From Nemertoderma westbladi (Eukaryota; Xenacoelomorpha; Nemertodermatida; Nemertodermatidae), in assembly GCA_032718475.1 (NCBI GenBank), contig JAUCBJ010005604.1, positions 1 to 33,774 of the forward strand: a stretch of 33,774 nucleotides of DNA, read 5' to 3'. The translations under genes and the position numbers were made by a program. This document shows, piece after piece, positions 11,359-20,533 of this stretch. Below the pieces are notes generated by a model, which did not search any database, had not been told where the DNA came from, and worked only from the letters and a program-made list of their open reading frames with translations. Position 1 is the first letter of the stretch, and each line of letters starts with the position of its first letter.

Positions 11359-11830
11359 AAATAGTCGGGGAAGTAATAAAATTAAATTTAGGACTACAGA
11401 TTACTGTAGAATACACAAATAACGTGGTCAGTGCTTAATCTAAAAATGGTTAATTGTCAAATATTTAGATAAAGATAAAAATAACTAGACAATAACAATA
11501 ACTAAAAAAATTACTAAACAAACTTAGTAAAAGAACTGCTAAGTTGTTGCATTGCTTGTTGCATTGTTTATGAACTACTAATGAGATTGTGTAATAGTTG
11601 GGGAAGCAACAAAAATTAAATTCAAGACTACAAATAAAAATACACAAATAAAATGGTCAGTGCTTTAATCTAGAAATGGTTATGGATGGGATAATTTGAA
11701 ATTTGTTACTTAAAATTTTTCTGTCAATTTTCTGTCAAAAATTCTGTCAAGTATTTAGATAAATAAAGGTAAAAAAACAAACTTAGTAAAAGAACTGCGA
11801 TGCATGTTTATGAATTAAGTGGGTTAATAG
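11359..11830. repeat. Tandem duplication of ~240-250 bp at the CR1 3' end
   Basis: AATAGTCGGGGAAGTAATAAAATTAAATT followed by an ACACAAATAA and TGGTCAGTGCTT block at 11359-11450 recurs as AATAGTTGGGGAAGCAACA and the same following blocks at 11593-11690. AAACAAACTTAGTAAAAGAACTGC occurs at about 11516 and 11777. The position directly 3' of the CR1 reading frame (minus strand) suggests duplicated LINE 3' untranslated sequence. Confidence 0.6.
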
Positions 11831-11848
11831 TGTGCAAGTAATTGTGAT

Positions 11849-13126
11849 TCATGCTTCGGTTAGAGTATTTAGGTAATGGCGTTTTACTTGGTGTTTAAAA
11901 GACTCTAGTGTCGTTGCCTCGGTTACACAGTTCGGTAGGGTGTTCCAGAACGCTGGGCCTCGATAATCAAATGAGTTCTGTGCGAATTTAGTATTCTTAT
12001 GGGGGATCGATGCTTTTGTTCTTGGGGTTCGTGTTGATCGCGTGTTTTTATTGAAGTTAACCATATCTTGGATGTAACTCGGTGAGGTTCCGCACTGGGT
12101 CTTGTACATAAGAGTTACCAGATTTTGTTGCACCCGATATTCTATTGGTAGCCAGTTTATGGTTTTGTAGTGCGATGGATAGATGTGGCTGCGGTCCTCT
12201 AAAGATAAGCAATATCGAATGCACTTCCGCTGCAGTGCCTCAAGCTTGTTGCGCCAGATTGAGCTGATTGAGTAGAACCAGACAGCAGCAGCATAGTCCA
12301 TGAGTGGCTGTATCAGCGCGTTACATAGTAGGCGACGTAGGTTGTAGTCTAGTACCCCGGAGAATCGGTAAAGAAATTTTAATCTAGAATTCCCTTTCTT
12401 GACTATCGCGGTGATCATAGACTCGCCGTTCATTGATTGGTCTAGTTTGCAACCTAGGTATGTGACAACAGTTCGGTTCGATATGTGTTTCCCGTTACAA
12501 GTGACTGCTAGTGGAGCACTGGACGCCAAACGTTGGTTCGTTCAAATAAGATGGTTTCTCTCTTGCCTAAGTGTAGCATTGTCGATTGTATATGAGCCAA
12601 GACTGGGTGTTTTCGAGATTTCGTGTAAGCGTTTGGGAAATTGTCTCGGCATCTTCTTCTGAAGCTACGTGAGCGAGATCATCTGCAAACTTTGGCGTCG
12701 GACAGTCTACCGCCTGATCGGAGACGTTTATTTGCGACAGGAATAACAATACCGGAAGGATCCCGCCCTGGGGTAAGCCATCATCGAGTGGAAGTTCGTT
12801 GGAGGATGTACCCTGGATACTCACAACCTGGCTGCGTTTCGATAGATATGATTTAAACCAGTTGACTGATGAATTGTCCAGCCCCATATGTTTCAGTTTC
12901 ATTAGAGCAATGTCATGGTTTACCGTATCAAATGCTTTCTTTAGGTCTATCAGAACCATTCCTGTCAGCTTTCCGATATCGGCTGCGTTTCGTATGTAAT
13001 TGTCCAGAAATATTTAACAGGTTTCGGTTGAGTATCCTTTTACGAATCCTGATTGGAGCTTTGATAAAATCTTACTTGAGTATGAATAGACCTGGTCATA
13101 TACCACACTTTCTAGAATTTTGGCGA
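11849..13126 (-). pseudogene. CR1-type LINE reverse transcriptase palm, thumb and C-terminal domain, broken
   Basis: Resuming after the nested insertion, 13120-13020 encodes LQSGFVKGYSTETC followed by a TAA. After a frame shift, 12959-12567 gives VLIDLKKAFDTVNHD (first catalytic Asp), GLPQGGILPVLLFL and KFADDLAHV (catalytic FADD intact). A further frame break near 12570 leads to 12529-11849, with VVTYLGCKLDQ and the C-terminal KLEALQRKCIRYC, INWLPIEYR and FDYRGPAFWNTLP segments that typify CR1/Jockey elements. The ORF ends at 11849 near the expected C-terminus. Confidence 0.85.
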
Positions 13127-13137
13127 GGATAGGCAGT
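13127..13137. repeat. Target-site duplication, left copy (GGATAGGCAGT)
   Basis: GGATAGGCAGT here is identical to 15587-15597. The flanking bases differ on both sides (A/G before, T/A after), so the repeat is exactly 11 bp. Removing one copy plus the DNA between them leaves the CR1 reading frame aligned across the RT, which shows these are the insertion borders. Confidence 0.85.
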
Positions 13138-13248
13138 TACTACTAGGATCGGCATGCTGCATTGCAGCTGCATTTTTAAGAATGCTGTGCCGGCTTGTCA
13201 ACAAAATTGCACCGCCACAACTCCCTATCACCCATGACATTTGCTAGA

Positions 13249-15048
13249 TCATCCCACATCTTTAAGGCCAGTGTCCTTTAAGATGCGTCTCAAGAAAGTC
13301 ATGGGCTGTCCACCATGCTTATTCACTTCATGAGGCTGCCAAAGTACAAGATTATGCACTGGCTGGTCCTCACGGCGAAAGCAATGTCCTGCAAAGCGGA
13401 GGCGATTTTGTTCCAGTGTCAAGCTTGGGGGAACCAATGAGACACCTCCAATGTTATATAGTGTCTGGTTGGAGATGTGTGCATTGTACTTGACACAATG
13501 AACCCGGCGTAGCATTCTTGTGAATGTGCCATCCAGAGATTTGGTGTCCTCAGCAGTTAGAGCCCAGCATGGACTCCCGTAGAGGAGTACTGGAACTACT
13601 GCTGCTCTAAATAATCGGACCTTAAGTTTCCGATTAATTCTCGGTGACTTCCAAATACTGGAAAGCCTATTCAAGGCTGCCCATGCCTTTCCCTTACGTA
13701 TTCGAAGGTCCTCACCTGACTTCCGGATCCATGATCCCAGGTAACAGAAGTCGTCCACATGCTCAAGCATACCATCCTTTGAGCTTATGCTCATCCGATC
13801 AGAGACTTGCTGAGGACTTTCAAAGTTAACGGTCAGAATTTTGGTCTTTCTGGAGTTAATAAAAAGACCAACACTAGAAGCAGCATGTTCTAATGAGCTG
13901 AGGAGCCGTTGGGCTCCCTTTAATGATTCTGAGAGTACTCCTAAGTCATCAGCAAAGTCTAGATCAGTTAGGTACTTGGCAGGATTTCCTCGACTTCTGG
14001 AGCCAGTAGGTGGAGTTATCATCACCCCATCATCATTATGATGATCTAAGGACATGCGTAGAACATAGTCAACCACAATAATGAACAAGAATGGTGCAAG
14101 TGTGTCTCCTTGGAGGACGCCCCATAACACTTCAAATGGTTCTGTGTCACCGTCTACAGTAGACACAAATGTTGTCGAACCATCGTATACTGATCTGATT
14201 GCTGCAATAATTTCATCAGGAATCCCATATAATGAAAGTATGCTGAACATACGTGAGCGAGAGACTGAATCAAAGGCCTTGAAGAAGTCAACAAAGATAA
14301 CAGCCAGATGCCTGTCTTTCTTTTTTGATAATTCTTCAATTATCCTTCTAAGTGCCAAAATGGGCTCCATGGTCCCACGACCTTTACGGAACCCATTCTG
14401 ATTTCCACGGAGCAGTCTCTCAATGGGATCCCTGATGCGATTTAATTGAATCCTATTGTATAGCTTTGCAGCAATCGAGATCAATGAGATTCCCCGAAAA
14501 GAACCATAGAGTGTTAGGTTGCCCTTCTTGGGAACTGGCACCAACTTATTTGTTTTCATTTCTTGTGGGACTCTTGTTGTTCGGTACATGTCTACTATGA
14601 TGGGATAGATGAGCTTTAAACACTCAGGTATTTTAAAGACCTCAGGGGGAACACCATCTACTCCACTGGCACGATTGGTCTTAATGCTCTTTGCAGCAGC
14701 CTTCACTTCTGCAAAGGAGATATCGCCAATGGGAATATCTGGGAGTACAGACTCAGACACTTTTACTTCTATAAAGTTATCAGGCAATACCCTGTCATTA
14801 TTGAGGAGCTTTTCAAAGTGGGCTTTCCAACCATTGAGGCGATCGGCTGGTGATTCAGCCTTAACCTTGGTGGTTGGTTGGCTTTTCCGCCCAGTAAGCA
14901 GATTGATTGATTTCCATGCCTGGGATGATTGCCTGCTGTCGCCAGCATCATTGATGGCATCAACCTGTTGGTTTATTAGCTCCTGTAGATTAACAGAGTA
15001 CTGCCTGTTCAGGGACCTAGATGCAGCCTTAACTGCATTCTTCTGCAC
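13249..15048 (-). CDS. RTE-like LINE reverse transcriptase, 599-codon open frame
   Basis: The frame holds a near-complete RT: GWKAHFEKLL linker (about residues 74-83), RASGVDGVPPEVF, LVPVPKKGNL, YGSFRGISLI, NGFRKGRGT, FVDFFKAFDSVSRSRMF (first catalytic Asp), GVLQGDTLAPFLFIIVVDYV, and FADD at residues 365-368, all intact. The thumb and C-terminal part follow with HVDDFCYLGSWI, VLLYGSPCWALT, TRMLRRV and LRFAGHCFRRED, then a natural stop at 13249. The first residues up to about 15048 are in a different frame from the upstream endonuclease tail because a ~22-bp deletion near 15045 (relative to copy 1) shifts the frame. The enzyme would copy its own RNA at a nicked site. Active-site residues are preserved, but this 5'-truncated, frameshifted copy cannot move by itself. 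Confidence 0.9.
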   Translation of the reverse strand: MQKNAVKAASRSLNRQYSVNLQELINQQVDAINDAGDSRQSSQAWKSINLLTGRKSQPTTKVKAESPADRLNGWKAHFEKLLNNDRVLPDNFIEVKVSESVLPDIPIGDISFAEVKAAAKSIKTNRASGVDGVPPEVFKIPECLKLIYPIIVDMYRTTRVPQEMKTNKLVPVPKKGNLTLYGSFRGISLISIAAKLYNRIQLNRIRDPIERLLRGNQNGFRKGRGTMEPILALRRIIEELSKKKDRHLAVIFVDFFKAFDSVSRSRMFSILSLYGIPDEIIAAIRSVYDGSTTFVSTVDGDTEPFEVLWGVLQGDTLAPFLFIIVVDYVLRMSLDHHNDDGVMITPPTGSRSRGNPAKYLTDLDFADDLGVLSESLKGAQRLLSSLEHAASSVGLFINSRKTKILTVNFESPQQVSDRMSISSKDGMLEHVDDFCYLGSWIRKSGEDLRIRKGKAWAALNRLSSIWKSPRINRKLKVRLFRAAVVPVLLYGSPCWALTAEDTKSLDGTFTRMLRRVHCVKYNAHISNQTLYNIGGVSLVPPSLTLEQNRLRFAGHCFRREDQPVHNLVLWQPHEVNKHGGQPMTFLRRILKDTGLKDVG

Positions 15049-15586
15049 TCTTTCTGCGCCTTATGAAGGTCATTTCGGCACTTCTGAATTTTGTTGTCTG
15101 TCCAGGGGGCCCTTTTCCTGTTTCGAGGGTATACAGGAACTGTTTCTGCAGCTGCTAACTTAACTGCTTCTGTAAAGGCAGTATAGCCCTCACAGTGATC
15201 TGCCGCCTCAGAGGCAAGAGCCTCATACCTGTTGCTCAGCTGTAGTGTGAAGCTGGATCTCACACTTGGCTGTTGCAACAGAGAGGACCAGTCATGCCGC
15301 GGCAAGGCAGATTTCGTTGTTCTGCTAGCACGCAGACTAAGTCTTACCTTGGCCACAATAAGGCGGTGATCACTGGAGAAGGGTCGAAGTGTAAATGCAT
15401 TACATTCTTGTATAGAACTCCTGTATTTCCTACGAAACAGAATATGGTCTATCTGGGACTTGTGACCACTGGGTCCACTATGAGTCCATAGCTTTCCAGT
15501 TCGCTTCTTGAACTGGGTTCCAGCCGAAAACAATCCATTTCCTGAGATAAAATCCTGAAGATGGACAGAATTTCGGTTAACACTGG
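15009..15586 (-). pseudogene. LINE endonuclease C-terminal tail (copy 2)
   Basis: The minus-strand frame up to 15586 encodes the end of the endonuclease: SGPSGHKSQIDHILFRR, then FSSDHRLIVAKVRLSL, where SDH carries the catalytic His, followed by a linker rich in Arg and Lys (RKRAPWTDNKIQKCRND). The N-terminal half of the domain is absent because of 5' truncation at 15586. Open reading continues upstream into CR1 sequence, giving a chance chimera. The frame runs out near 15009 after the ~22-bp deletion. Confidence 0.8.
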
Positions 15587-15597
15587 GGATAGGCAGT
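15587..15597. repeat. Target-site duplication, right copy (GGATAGGCAGT)
   Basis: This is identical to 13127-13137 and marks the 5' junction of the nested LINE. It falls inside the CR1 codons for the LLPI motif. Confidence 0.85.
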
Positions 15598-17120
15598 AGG
15601 GATAGGGGGCGATGGTTTTCTCTCAATATCAGTGAGCCTTTCTTTTTGTGCACAGGTGTTAGCCATAGCTTTAGCTAGTTTCAGGATGATGGGAAAGTAC
15701 TTGTTGCTATGGAGACGTTAACAATGTGTGTGATAGGCTTCGACAATTCCTTGTGGCCGTCTTTGTATAGCCTTGCAGGCAGTCCATCGATTCCAGGGCT
15801 TTTATCAGTGTTCAGCTTAGACATGATATCGGATACCTCGGCGATTGTAGTTTGTTGTATAGAGAAACTATCTCTTAGTATTCCCATCGATTGGTAGTAC
15901 CGCGCAACCGAATCTTCCCCGAACCGTCCACGGGGGCAGCTGGTTAACTAGTTCCTTCGCAATTGACGTAAAGAATGTATTAAATGTATCAGCAATTTGT
16001 TTTGGTTCGTGTACTAGAGCTCTGCCATCGTGGATTTTTGTTATGGCCGACAACTTGGTTTTCTTTACTGGCATTCCTAGGGACTTTAATGTTTTCCATA
16101 GCTTTTTGTGGTCGGTCCTGTTATTTTCGATTTGGGTCCGTATGTAAGCTTTCTTAGCCTCTTTGATGGCAATGTTCCTATGTTTTTTGAAATCGGTTTC
16201 ATTTATGACAGTGCAGTTCTGTTTAAGTTTTGATAATGATTTGTCCCTTACTATTATCAGCTGTAGAAGTTCCGGTGTAAGCCATGGTTCCGAATGTGTC
16301 TTGATTCTTATATCGCTGTTTGGGGCTACTGAATCCAGTATTGAAGTTAGCTGAGTAGTGAGGACGTTGACGGCTGTGTCGACATCAGTAATTAGACTGA
16401 TATTCGATATAGCATCGTTGCTCGCTATCATATTGGATATGGCTGTGGGGGAATATTCCTTATAGCTTCTGGCATTAATTATACGAGGAGGAACTGCGTC
16501 CGGTTTGACTTTTTTTCTAGTTATATGAACTATGTAGTGGTCGCTGATACAAACCTCAATAACACCATAGTCAGTAACCTTGTCAGCCAATGGTATAGTG
16601 TAGATGTGGTCTATGAGGGTAGCAGTAAGAAATGACTACATTTCTGTCCCCTATCTGTCTGGGGTCATTCGATAACATATCGACGTTCACGTCCCCCAGA
16701 ATGAAAATTTCGCGTAGTTCACCGATGCTTCCAATTCCTGTTTCTAGAGTGTTGAAGAAATGTGTAACTGAAGATGATGGTGGACGATAAACCGAGACGA
16801 TTAGGATTCTAGGTGTTTGTGGGAGTAAGAGAAAACCAAACAGTCCTTCAATATCCAGATTATTTAGTGTATCACAGGGTTCCAGTGTTAGATTATTTTT
16901 CGTATAGATAGCTACATCCGTATCCATTTTCTATTCTGTCTTTCCTTGTGACATAGTATCCGGATATTTCTATCTCATTGTCCGACACTGAGTCATCTAA
17001 TCACGTCTCAGAAACAGTAATTATGTGTAAGTTTGCATTCTTGCTATGATCCGCAGTTCTTGTAATTTGCTTTTCAAACTTTGAACGTTTAGGTGGATTA
17101 TATGGATCCCAGGGTGATTA
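15598..17120 (-). pseudogene. CR1-type LINE endonuclease and RT start, broken
   Basis: The endonuclease begins with IIHLNVQSLKSKLQELR (about 17095-17045). It then has an in-frame TGA at 17001-17003 exactly where this family carries the Trp of the SETWL motif. After a frameshift it continues from 16927 with VAIYTKN, SVYRPPSS and IFILGDVNVDML, the DxN metal motif. Another frame holds ISDHYIVHI near 16540, where SDH is the catalytic end. The linker includes PWLTPELLQL. At 15887-15681 the RT begins with MSKLNTDKSPGIDGLPARL; a frame change near 15680 gives VHKKKGSL and HRPLSLLPI up to the insertion point. In a live element the protein nicks DNA and copies its RNA in the nucleus. Confidence 0.85.
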
Positions 17121-17149
17121 AACTTCGTAATCCATGGGTATAGTTCGTG

Positions 17150-17670
17150 ATGTGGCGCTGCAGACCCAGCCGGAGTCCGGTGTGGCGCTACAGACCAGGC
17201 CGGGGTCCGGTGAGGCACCACAGACCCTGCCGGGGACCGGTGTGGCGCTATAGACCCTGCTGGGGTCCAGTGTGGCGCTACAGACCCTGCTGGGGTCCGG
17301 TGTGGCGCGACAGACCCTGCTGGGGTCTGGTGTGGCGCAACAGACCCTGCCTGGGTCTGGTGTGGTACTACAGACCCTGCCGGGGTCCGTTGTGGCGCTA
17401 CAGACCCTGTCGGGGTCCGGTGTGGCGCGGTAGACCCTGCTGGGGTCCGGTGTGGCGCGGTAGAACCTGCCGGGGTCCGGTGTGGTACTACAGACCCTGC
17501 CGGGGTCTGGTGTGGCGTGGTAGACCCTGCCGGGGTCCGTTGTGGCACTAAAGAACCTGCCGGGGTCCGGAGTGGCGCGGTAGACCCTGCCGGGGTCCAG
17601 TGTGGCGCAGTAGACCCTGCCGGGGTCTGGTGTGGCGCCACAGGCCCTCCCGGGGTCCGGTGTGTTGACG
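17150..17670 (-). repeat. 30-bp GC-rich minisatellite, ~17 units, in frame with the CR1 LINE protein
   Basis: Units of the type CAGACCCTGCCGGGGTCCGG plus TGTGGCGCTA repeat with no length change: every unit keeps the exact 30-bp register. On the minus strand each unit encodes ten residues of the type TPAGSxAPHR, and the frame (17641 to 17021) runs straight into ELYPWITKFNHPG and the endonuclease start HLNVQSL. A second minus frame (DPGRVxxATP) is also open. The array is GC-rich in an AT-rich intron. It is either an N-terminal repeat domain of the LINE protein or a satellite that grew inside it; the lack of indels favours growth under, or soon after, coding constraint. Confidence 0.85.
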
Positions 17671-17935
17671 GGTGTGTTATTGGTTTGTATCAATGGCGTT
17701 TTAACCAACTGATAGTTCTACTTAAATAACCAAACTATAATGGTACCGATAGGCCTACCGGTACTGCAATGCAGTAAAGTAACTGTACAGAGAATACAAC
17801 CGGTACTGTAATAATAAAAACTTTCATTTTAAGTCTGCCACCCGGTCCCAATACTTAGGCATACAACAACGTGTATTATAATATATAACACTTTGCCTGT
17901 AATAAAGTGTCATTTTAGATAAGAAGGGACACACC

Positions 17936-17965
17936 CAACCCACACCCCACACCCCACACCCCACC
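17936..17965. repeat. Short CCACACC microsatellite
   Basis: CCCACAC/ACCCCAC units repeat about four times (CACACCCCACACCCCACACC) in otherwise AT-rich intron DNA. No function is suggested. Confidence 0.7.
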
Positions 17966-18244
17966 TTATTTCTATACAAATCTTTTTTTTACCATACTTT
18001 TATTTAACATGGAGCTACGTATAATTTTCTATTTGGATTTTATAGACGTTTGACGTTTGCGATATCGCCTTCTTTGCATCATGACCATTCCTCATATCAG
18101 CCACAACGACATTATTAGAAAGCTTGAGTTGTAAGGATTCCAAATATAAATAAATTTTGAGTTTTGTTGAGAAACAGCTGAGATATAATACTGGCGTTCA
18201 AAGCTTGCGATAATAATCGTTCGCTGGAAGTCATTTATTATAAT

Positions 18245-18378
18245 TAATAAACACAACATTCCAGAACGTGTTATTATTTTTCTCATGCCTATGAAATATC
18301 GTTTCATAGACAAATGACTTATGTATAGGTAGCTACACATTCATAAATATTATGTTCCAGAACGTTTTGTGTTTACTA
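18245..18378. repeat. Imperfect inverted repeat, possible MITE or hairpin
   Basis: TAATAAACACAACATTCCAG at 18245 and the region to 18275 is mirrored, with a few mismatches, by the segment 18347-18378 (ATTATGTTCCAGAACG, then TTTTGTGTTTACTAA). The midpoint holds TATGAAA at 18290-18296 facing TTTCATA at 18302-18308. The whole could fold into one hairpin of about 130 bases. No duplicated target site is evident. The SINE starts about 20 bp to the right. Confidence 0.45.
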
Positions 18379-18396
18379 AGCGGAATAATGTGTCAC

Positions 18397-18645
18397 ACCA
18401 TGGTGTAGTGGTTGCATTGAATTCACATCTCTCGTTGGTCGTGGGTTCGAATAGACTACTGTAGCCAGGGTGCATCTCGGCTCGACCTTGCTTCTAAAAA
18501 TGGTAGCTAAATGAGTACTAGAGTTTCCTCTGGGGAGTAAAGTACTGGGGGGGGGGGGGGGGACCGCACTGGAAATAAGTCGTCAGACTTTGTGCGTATT
18601 CCCCGGCCTAGCGGCCGAAGAAAATTAATTTTACTTTTTCCTTTT
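18397..18645 (+). mobile_element. tRNA-derived SINE with internal poly(G) run
   Basis: TGGTGTAGTGG at about 18401-18411 matches the RNA polymerase III A box and GTGGGTTCGAATA at about 18440-18452 matches the B box, at normal spacing for a tRNA-type promoter. The tRNA-like head is followed by a body (CAGGGTGCATCTCGGCTCG, GCACTGGAAATAAGTCGTC, CCCCGGCCTAGCGGCCG) and a T-rich tail near 18630. A run of 17 or so G lies inside at about 18546. Clover-leaf pairing is not complete, so it is not a tRNA gene. It probably moved using a LINE partner; which one is unknown. Confidence 0.7.
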
Positions 18646-19530
18646 TTTAAATCGTAAATCATAAAAGATACTTCATGCAATCTTTGAACGCCTACTGTAT
18701 ATCTCACTTGTTTTCTACGAAATTCAGACATTGTTACATAATATTTGGATTTGACTTTCTAATGATAAAAATAAATCACGATTAATGTGAAGAATAATGG
18801 AGACGTTACAAAGTGTACAATTTCGCAAAGACACTATTATAAAACGCTTATATAAAATTTTAAAGTATAAAAATTGAAAATTCCGGTTACATGGGGTCCT
18901 CTGCTCTGAGTTGAACTAATTAAATGTTTAATCATGAAACAGCTTATTTCTGCCTATACATTTTCGGAGTTCAATTATCGTGCAGTAGGGAGCTGATTTT
19001 CGGCTCATTCGGCTCGTAATAAAACTTTACAACCACAGTACTATTTACAACTGTACGGCAATATTACTGATCTCTTACGGGGTCCTTCTTCAGACGAGAC
19101 AACTGAACTCTGTAGTATTTAGACCGGCAATGACAGAGAAAATGTATTATTGGATTTGGTAGATTTTCTCGTGTTACAGTAAGTGTGGAATCGTTATAGC
19201 AGAGTAAGTGTCTTTTTCAAAAATTACGAGTGTACTGTACAGTACAGCAATGTAAAGATAGTAATGTAAAGATTGATGTAAGATGATAAAGATGGTAAAG
19301 ATGTCAAGTAATATAAGTGCCACTCATCAAAGAAAGTACAATTAATAATGTCTATTTATTCTTGGTAAAATAAATTATTATAAATATATAAGTGTGTGAC
19401 TCTTGTTAGCTCGTATGTGAATAGTTTCGCGAGTGGCCAAATCGGTTGGATGTATATGCGAGTCTAGAACTGACAAGTTACATTCGTCGAATAAGTGGCC
19501 ATTGTCGATGCAGTGTTGTGTTAGACCCCT

Positions 19531-20272
19531 ATGGGGGGACAATTACCTCCGGACAAATGCCCCCGGACTATCGCCCCCCCGGATAATTGCCCTCCGAGGA
19601 GAATTGCCCGGCTGACAATTGCCCTTCAGGACAATTGACCCCGGATAATTGCCCCCTGATAATTGCCCCGCACAATTTCCCCCTGGACAAGTGCCCTCGG
19701 ACAATTGCCCCCCGGCAATTGCCCCCCGGACAATTGCCCCCGGACAATTGCCCCCCGGACAATTGCCCTCCGGACAATTGCTCCCCGGACAATTGCCCCC
19801 CGGACAATTGCCCCCCAATTACACTTACCCACCAAACAATAAATTGCCCCCAAGTAAAATTGTTTTAATAATAAGGTCAATCCTAACTATTAATTTAGTC
19901 TTCCTAACTTGTTACAACATTAAACAATAATTCTAGCTATAAGTCCGTTTTATATTTTAAAAAATCCATGTTTTCATTTATTTATGTGCTCATAAATTTC
20001 GATATTTTCCAACTGAAGTATTTCATTACAATAAAATATAATGTCAACGCACATTACGTCATAACAAAGATACAGCTAGCATAAAGTCAATCAAATTGTT
20101 TTAGAAATTTTTTTTGGATATTTTGATAAGCACATTATAAGACGTATAGAAGTGTTCTACTTGGGTGTTAATATTATTCGGGGAGCAATTGTCCAGGGGC
20201 AATTGTTCGGGGGCAATTTCCTGGGGGCAAATGTCCGGGGGGCAATTTCATGTGGGGAATTGTCCTAGTTCC
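19531..20272. mobile_element. Foldback-type element with GGACAATTGCCCC repeat arms in opposite orientation
   Basis: From about 19531 to 19815, a unit of about 15 bp (GGACAATTGCCCCCC) repeats some 18 times with variation. From about 20178 to 20272, the reverse complement (GGGGGCAATTGTCC) repeats about six times. The arms face each other across about 330 bp of AT-rich spacer (19850-20177). This is the structure of a foldback transposon with minisatellite-like inverted ends. No protein is encoded; the Gly/Pro/Cys-rich open frames are repeat artefacts. The right end reads GGACAATT-type on the minus strand next to CTAGTTCC. A target duplication was not found. Confidence 0.65.
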
Positions 20273-20533
20273 GTTAGTCCACAATGTTTATAGTCATTAT
20301 ATAAGAGACTTGGAGACTTTTCTCGAACATATCTCACGGGAAGTTGTTTTTATTAAAAGTATCACTGAGATATTATATTTCAGCTTCATACTTCAGATCA
20401 GAAATATTTCAAAAAAACTTATTTTTTTTATAATTTTAACCATCTTAATGTCCCGTTTATCATTGGTATAATACGTAATATTGGATGTCAACTCATTGAA
20501 AGGACATCTTAGCAATAATTATACTCTATACAG

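Larger units (their letters stand above)
13138..15586 (-). mobile_element. RTE-like LINE, copy 2, 5'-truncated, nested in the CR1 element
   Basis: About 2.45 kb on the minus strand, bounded by an 11-bp duplication of CR1 sequence. The 5' end (15586) lies inside the endonuclease coding region, where copy 1 continues further, so this copy is 5'-truncated as usual after incomplete target-primed reverse transcription. The 3' end (13138) has a short TAGTAGTA-type tail on the element's sense strand rather than a long poly(A), which fits RTE elements. Identity with copy 1 is very high by eye across the shared 1.8 kb. Confidence 0.9.
11849..17700 (-). mobile_element. CR1/Jockey-type LINE (minus strand), dead, split by a nested LINE
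   Basis: A single non-LTR element reads right to left. Its minisatellite-bearing N-terminus lies at about 17650-17140, the endonuclease at 17100-16570, the linker and start of the RT at 16590-15598, and the RT palm and thumb plus C-terminal domain at 13126-11849. The RT is interrupted between 13138 and 15586 by the RTE-like LINE. The protein sequence on either side joins within the LLPI.(S/A)K motif typical of CR1-like RTs. Multiple frameshifts and stops make it nonfunctional. The 5' border is not exact; the 3' border may extend into the duplication at 11359-11830. Confidence 0.85.
10590..20533 (+). other. Predicted ~9.9-kb intron of the WD40-ROCO gene
   Basis: The donor GTAATT at 10590 and the acceptor TACAG at 20533 are in compatible phase (1 base left, 2 bases right give a Gly codon), and joining them keeps the frame into the Roc exon. 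The intron carries minus-strand LINEs, a 30-bp minisatellite, an inverted repeat, a SINE and a foldback element. No host exon was recognised inside it. The stretches 10590-11358, 17700-18240, 18646-19530 and 20273-20533 are AT-rich with nothing I can name. Confidence 0.75.

Noticed and set aside
18397-18470. A functional tRNA gene
   Set aside because: A and B boxes are present but the clover-leaf stems do not pair well and a SINE body follows.
18546-18562. Poly(G) run as an assembly join
   Set aside because: It lies inside an otherwise continuous SINE body; length may be inaccurate but there is no sign of a false join.
19543-19930. Gly-, Pro- and Cys-rich frames on both strands
   Set aside because: These are translations of the GGACAATTGCCCC foldback arm, open in several frames at once.
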